The position numbers were made by a program, and so were the translations under genes. A stretch of DNA of 7,707 bases from an uncultured Eubacteriaceae bacterium (GTDB taxonomy: Bacteria; Bacillota; Clostridia; Oscillospirales; Acutalibacteraceae), in contig CALCVR010000354.1 in the NCBI GenBank assembly GCA_937905915.1, positions 1 to 7,707 of the forward strand. The letters are read 5' to 3'. Positions 5,098 to 7,707 of the stretch are shown in pieces. The notes beneath the pieces are model-generated. The model had not been told where the DNA came from. It saw only the letters and a program-made list of their open reading frames with translations, and ran no database searches. The stretch's first letter is position 1; the number at the start of each line of letters is the position of its first letter.

Positions 5098-7707
5098 ATG
5101 AAATTCAAAAGAACGTTAGCTTTTATGGCAAGCTTAGCGTTGCTTGCGACCAGTGCGTCCGCAAGTGCAATTTTCGTCGGTGCACAAGACACTGACAAAG
5201 AATTTTTATCATCCTTTGAAGGGACCGAAAGTTCCACCCTGCTGGAGGACAATGTATTAGAGTCCAACAATATGGGTAGGGCTTTGAGCACTGTAAAAGC
5301 CGGATCCCCCGATGGTTGGGGTGAAAACGGCGCGGATCCTATTTATAGTAGCGCTTGGCAGGGAAGTTCCACTCTGCATGTCACTGGCCAGCAGCCAGCG
5401 GAAGGCGCAGCTTCTTCCCGCAACGTCATCTATAAAGATGTCAACGTCAAGGTGACCAAAGACACCCAGCTGTCTTATGTTATCCTGCCTACCTACGGCG
5501 GCGGCAACGCCTACTCCAATTTTGACTGGGAGTTCACCAGCCAGTATGTTGGTATGGACCTGCAGTTCACCGATGGCACCTTCCTGAGCGATCTTGGCGC
5601 TGTGGATCAGTACGGCCACGGCATCACCGGCCAGGAGCAGGGTGAAAACGGCCACCTGTATTCCAAGCAGTGGAACCAGGTCAAGAGCAACATCGGCGAA
5701 GTGGCTGCCGGCAAGACCATTGATAAGATCATTGTCGACTACGGTAAGGCCACCAACGACGCCGGTACCGCTCATGAGATCGACGCTTACATCGACGACC
5801 TGCGCATCCGCGAAGTGGATACCTCTCCCAAGGAGACCCCGGTTGAGTATGCCAATATCTTTATCGGCACCAACAACAAGGCTCTGTTCTCCCGCGGCCT
5901 GCAGTGGCCCTGCGTCATGACTCCCAATGGCTTTAACGTTTGGGGTCCCTACAACGGCGGCAACAACAACTGGTATCCCCGTCCTGACAATGGCTTCACC
6001 TGCATGACCACTTCTCATAGAGCCAGCCAGTGGGTGGGCGACTTTGGTATTTTCCAATTTGGCGCTAACCCCACAGGCGCTTCCAGCAACAGCAAACGGT
6101 CTTACAACGAAGATACCATGGTTGGCAACCCCAACTACTTCTCCATTGACCTCAGCGACGGCGTCAAGATCGAGCTGACCCCCACTGAGCATGCCTCGGT
6201 CACCCGCTTCACCTTCCCGGAGGATGCCACCGCTCCTACCGTAGTGTTGGATTCCGTTACCTTTAATGAGGACGGTTCCTTCCAGGGCAGCACAAGCGAA
6301 GGTTCCGGCTCCGAAGGCGGCCGTCAGACCATGTATGTCTACGGTAAATTTGACAAGGCTGCTTCTGAAACCGGCGCCGGTTCCGGCTGGGGCGCTGGCA
6401 GCTTCGCCAAATTTGAAGTTGGCACTAAGGAAGTTGTCCTGAAGCTGGCCACCTCCTTCATCAGCGCCGACCAGGCCAAGCACAACTTGGAGCTGGAAGT
6501 TGGCGACAAGGGCTTTGATGAAGTGAAGAAAGAGACCACCGACATTTGGAACAACCTGATGAACACCGTTCAGGTGGAAGGCGCTTCCGAAGAAGAAAAA
6601 GTGGCTCTTTACTCCAACATTATGCGTCTGTATGCCGATCCTCTGGGCTACTCCGAAAACCTGGGCACCAACGAGGAACCGGAATGGGGTTACAATTCTC
6701 CCTACTTCCAGGGCACCACTAAGACCGGCTACAAACTCTATTACAACAACGGTTTCTGGGATACCTTCCGCGGTTCCTGGAGCGCTTACAACCTCTTGAC
6801 TCCTGACTATGCTGGCCAGCTGCTCAACGGCTTGGTGCAGCATTATAACGATTCCAACTGGCTGGCCCGCTGGCTGGCAGTCGGCGGCCGTAACTCCATG
6901 GTGGGCACCAGCTCCGACATTATCTTCGGCGACGCCGTCATGAAGGGCATTGAGTTTGACCAGGAGAACGCTTACATGGCCAGCCTCAAGAACGCTTCTG
7001 TGTATGCCCGCAATGCAACAAGCGGCGCCGGTCAAGTTGATGGTTATGCCGGCCGCGCCGGCATGGGCGAGGCTCCCTACGTCGGCTTTACCGATGACAG
7101 CGTAGAAGGCAAGGGCCTGTCCTGGGCTTTGGACAACTACCTCAACGACTGGGGCGTTTCCAAGCAGGCTGAAGCTCTGGGTCACATGGATGAAGCCATC
7201 TACTTTGAAAACAGTTCTCAGAACTACGTTAACGTTTGGAACTATGGCGGCGGCGGCTGGTTTGTCGGCCGTTACACCGACGGCCGCTGGAAGTATCCCA
7301 ACGGCTTAACCACTGGTATGGTTGGCTCCGGACAAGCCAGCGCTTATAACCGCAGCGTTTCCTCTTACGAAGAAACCAACGGCTACACCATGACTTGGCA
7401 GGCGCTGGGCGATGTCCAAGGCCTCATCAACCTCTACGGCGGCAAAGATAACTTCAACGCTCGTCTGGACGCTTTCTTCAGCGATGAGACTCTGGGCGGC
7501 ACAAGCCGTGACTACATCGTCGACCACTATGACTCCAAGATGGGTCAGTACGGTCACGCTAACCAGCCCGACCATCACATCCCTTATATGTACAGCTACT
7601 CCGGCCAGCCCTATAAGACTCAGGCCCTCACCAGAGACATCCTCGAGCGTGTCTACGCTGGTTGGTCCTTCGGACAGGGTTATCCGGGCGACGCCGACAA
7701 CGGCCAG
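5098..7707 (+). CDS. Secreted GH92 alpha-mannosidase, 3' end outside window
   Basis: The 870 visible residues form an exported glycoside hydrolase of family 92, calcium-dependent exo-alpha-mannosidases that trim N-glycans and related mannosides. The start at 5098 is supported by GGAGGG (5083-5088, 9 nt upstream) and by a signal peptide: KFKR, a hydrophobic core to about residue 18, then ASA or VGA cleavage sites at 22-29. Residues about 35-240 form a beta-rich, CBM-like module ending IDAYIDDLRI. The GH92 part starts near 249 (YANIFIGT). Landmarks: FWDTFRGSWSAYNLLTP (553-569), WLARW (588-592), MVGTSSDIIFGDAVMKG (601-617), GDVQGLINLYGG (771-782), NQPDHHIPYMY (822-832), the SGQPYKTQ segment (834-841) and GDADNGQ (864-870). 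E759 aligns with the usual acid and D865/D867 with the usual base pair. The usual EGxxWQY around the acid is EETNGYTMTW here, so mannosidic specificity may differ. There is no cell-wall anchor in view. Codons are much richer in third-position C and G than in the helicase. Confidence 0.93.
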   Translation, partial: MKFKRTLAFMASLALLATSASASAIFVGAQDTDKEFLSSFEGTESSTLLEDNVLESNNMGRALSTVKAGSPDGWGENGADPIYSSAWQGSSTLHVTGQQPAEGAASSRNVIYKDVNVKVTKDTQLSYVILPTYGGGNAYSNFDWEFTSQYVGMDLQFTDGTFLSDLGAVDQYGHGITGQEQGENGHLYSKQWNQVKSNIGEVAAGKTIDKIIVDYGKATNDAGTAHEIDAYIDDLRIREVDTSPKETPVEYANIFIGTNNKALFSRGLQWPCVMTPNGFNVWGPYNGGNNNWYPRPDNGFTCMTTSHRASQWVGDFGIFQFGANPTGASSNSKRSYNEDTMVGNPNYFSIDLSDGVKIELTPTEHASVTRFTFPEDATAPTVVLDSVTFNEDGSFQGSTSEGSGSEGGRQTMYVYGKFDKAASETGAGSGWGAGSFAKFEVGTKEVVLKLATSFISADQAKHNLELEVGDKGFDEVKKETTDIWNNLMNTVQVEGASEEEKVALYSNIMRLYADPLGYSENLGTNEEPEWGYNSPYFQGTTKTGYKLYYNNGFWDTFRGSWSAYNLLTPDYAGQLLNGLVQHYNDSNWLARWLAVGGRNSMVGTSSDIIFGDAVMKGIEFDQENAYMASLKNASVYARNATSGAGQVDGYAGRAGMGEAPYVGFTDDSVEGKGLSWALDNYLNDWGVSKQAEALGHMDEAIYFENSSQNYVNVWNYGGGGWFVGRYTDGRWKYPNGLTTGMVGSGQASAYNRSVSSYEETNGYTMTWQALGDVQGLINLYGGKDNFNARLDAFFSDETLGGTSRDYIVDHYDSKMGQYGHANQPDHHIPYMYSYSGQPYKTQALTRDILERVYAGWSFGQGYPGDADNGQ

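Noticed and set aside
4892..5101. A 69-codon plus-strand frame ending on the TGA that overlaps the GH92 ATG
   Set aside because: Its ATG lies upstream of or inside the predicted -10 box, so it would not be on the transcript from that promoter. It has no ribosome-binding site, and its sequence looks random.
5004..5195. A 63-codon plus-strand frame preceded by AGAGGAG, overlapping the GH92 start
   Set aside because: The purine box is only 3 nt from the ATG, too close for efficient initiation. The frame runs into the GH92 signal-peptide codons in another phase, and the peptide (Lys/Arg/Cys-rich) has no resemblance. A leader-peptide role cannot be excluded.
5257..7185. A 642-codon open frame on the minus strand
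   Set aside because: It lies entirely antisense to the GH92 gene, is low-complexity in Gly, Ala and Val, and has no ribosome-binding site or motif. The GC-biased third positions of GH92 codons suppress stop codons on this strand. The plus-strand protein carries clear GH92 motifs throughout.
1..7707. CRISPR array, tRNA, rRNA, insertion sequence or integrase
   Set aside because: I looked for regularly spaced repeats, cloverleaf or rRNA-like segments and transposase or recombinase motifs on both strands and found none. The decayed genes seem to have been lost through deletions, with no element left behind.

Overview
The window looks like chromosomal DNA of a low-to-mid GC Gram-positive anaerobe, most likely a gut or host-associated clostridium (Clostridia, Oscillospiraceae-like). 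The reasons are strong purine-rich Shine-Dalgarno sites, sigma-A-type promoters, U-tailed hairpin terminators, a FIVAR-type surface-protein fragment, and a secreted GH92 glycosidase with a Gram-positive signal peptide. This placement is inference from style and gene content; no marker gene is present.

Layout. Positions 1-130 hold two hairpin terminators. Positions 144-480 hold broken gene remnants: the C-terminal end of a MacB/YknZ-type (FtsX-fold) ABC permease on the minus strand, and a probable histidine-kinase C-terminus on the plus strand. Positions 623-664 carry a good promoter whose -10 box lies inside a perfect 11-bp palindrome, a probable operator. This drives an intact 916-residue SF1B (UPF1/Dna2-like) helicase with a C-terminal PD-(D/E)xK/DUF2726-like nuclease domain (712-3462), followed by a 21-bp-stem bidirectional terminator (3618-3661). 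A possible 54-residue minus-strand gene with its own ribosome-binding site (3677-3841) converges on the same terminator.

Positions 3884-4645 are a second graveyard. Pieces of a FIVAR-repeat surface protein, an iron/heme-type substrate-binding protein, the C-terminus of a FecCD-type permease and the N-terminus of its ATPase lie in that order on one strand. They are the collapsed remains of what was probably a heme/siderophore uptake operon. Positions 4646-4872 are AT-rich with no gene seen. A consensus-like promoter at 4873-4901 and a leader of about 190 nt precede a secreted GH92 alpha-mannosidase (from 5098) that runs off the window end at residue 870. It is richer in GC than everything to its left.

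The intact genes do not form one pathway. The most interesting unit is the solitary, apparently repressor-controlled helicase-nuclease standing between two decayed transporter loci, a setting typical of accessory or defence-type insertions. An anti-phage role is an inference and nothing in the window proves it.
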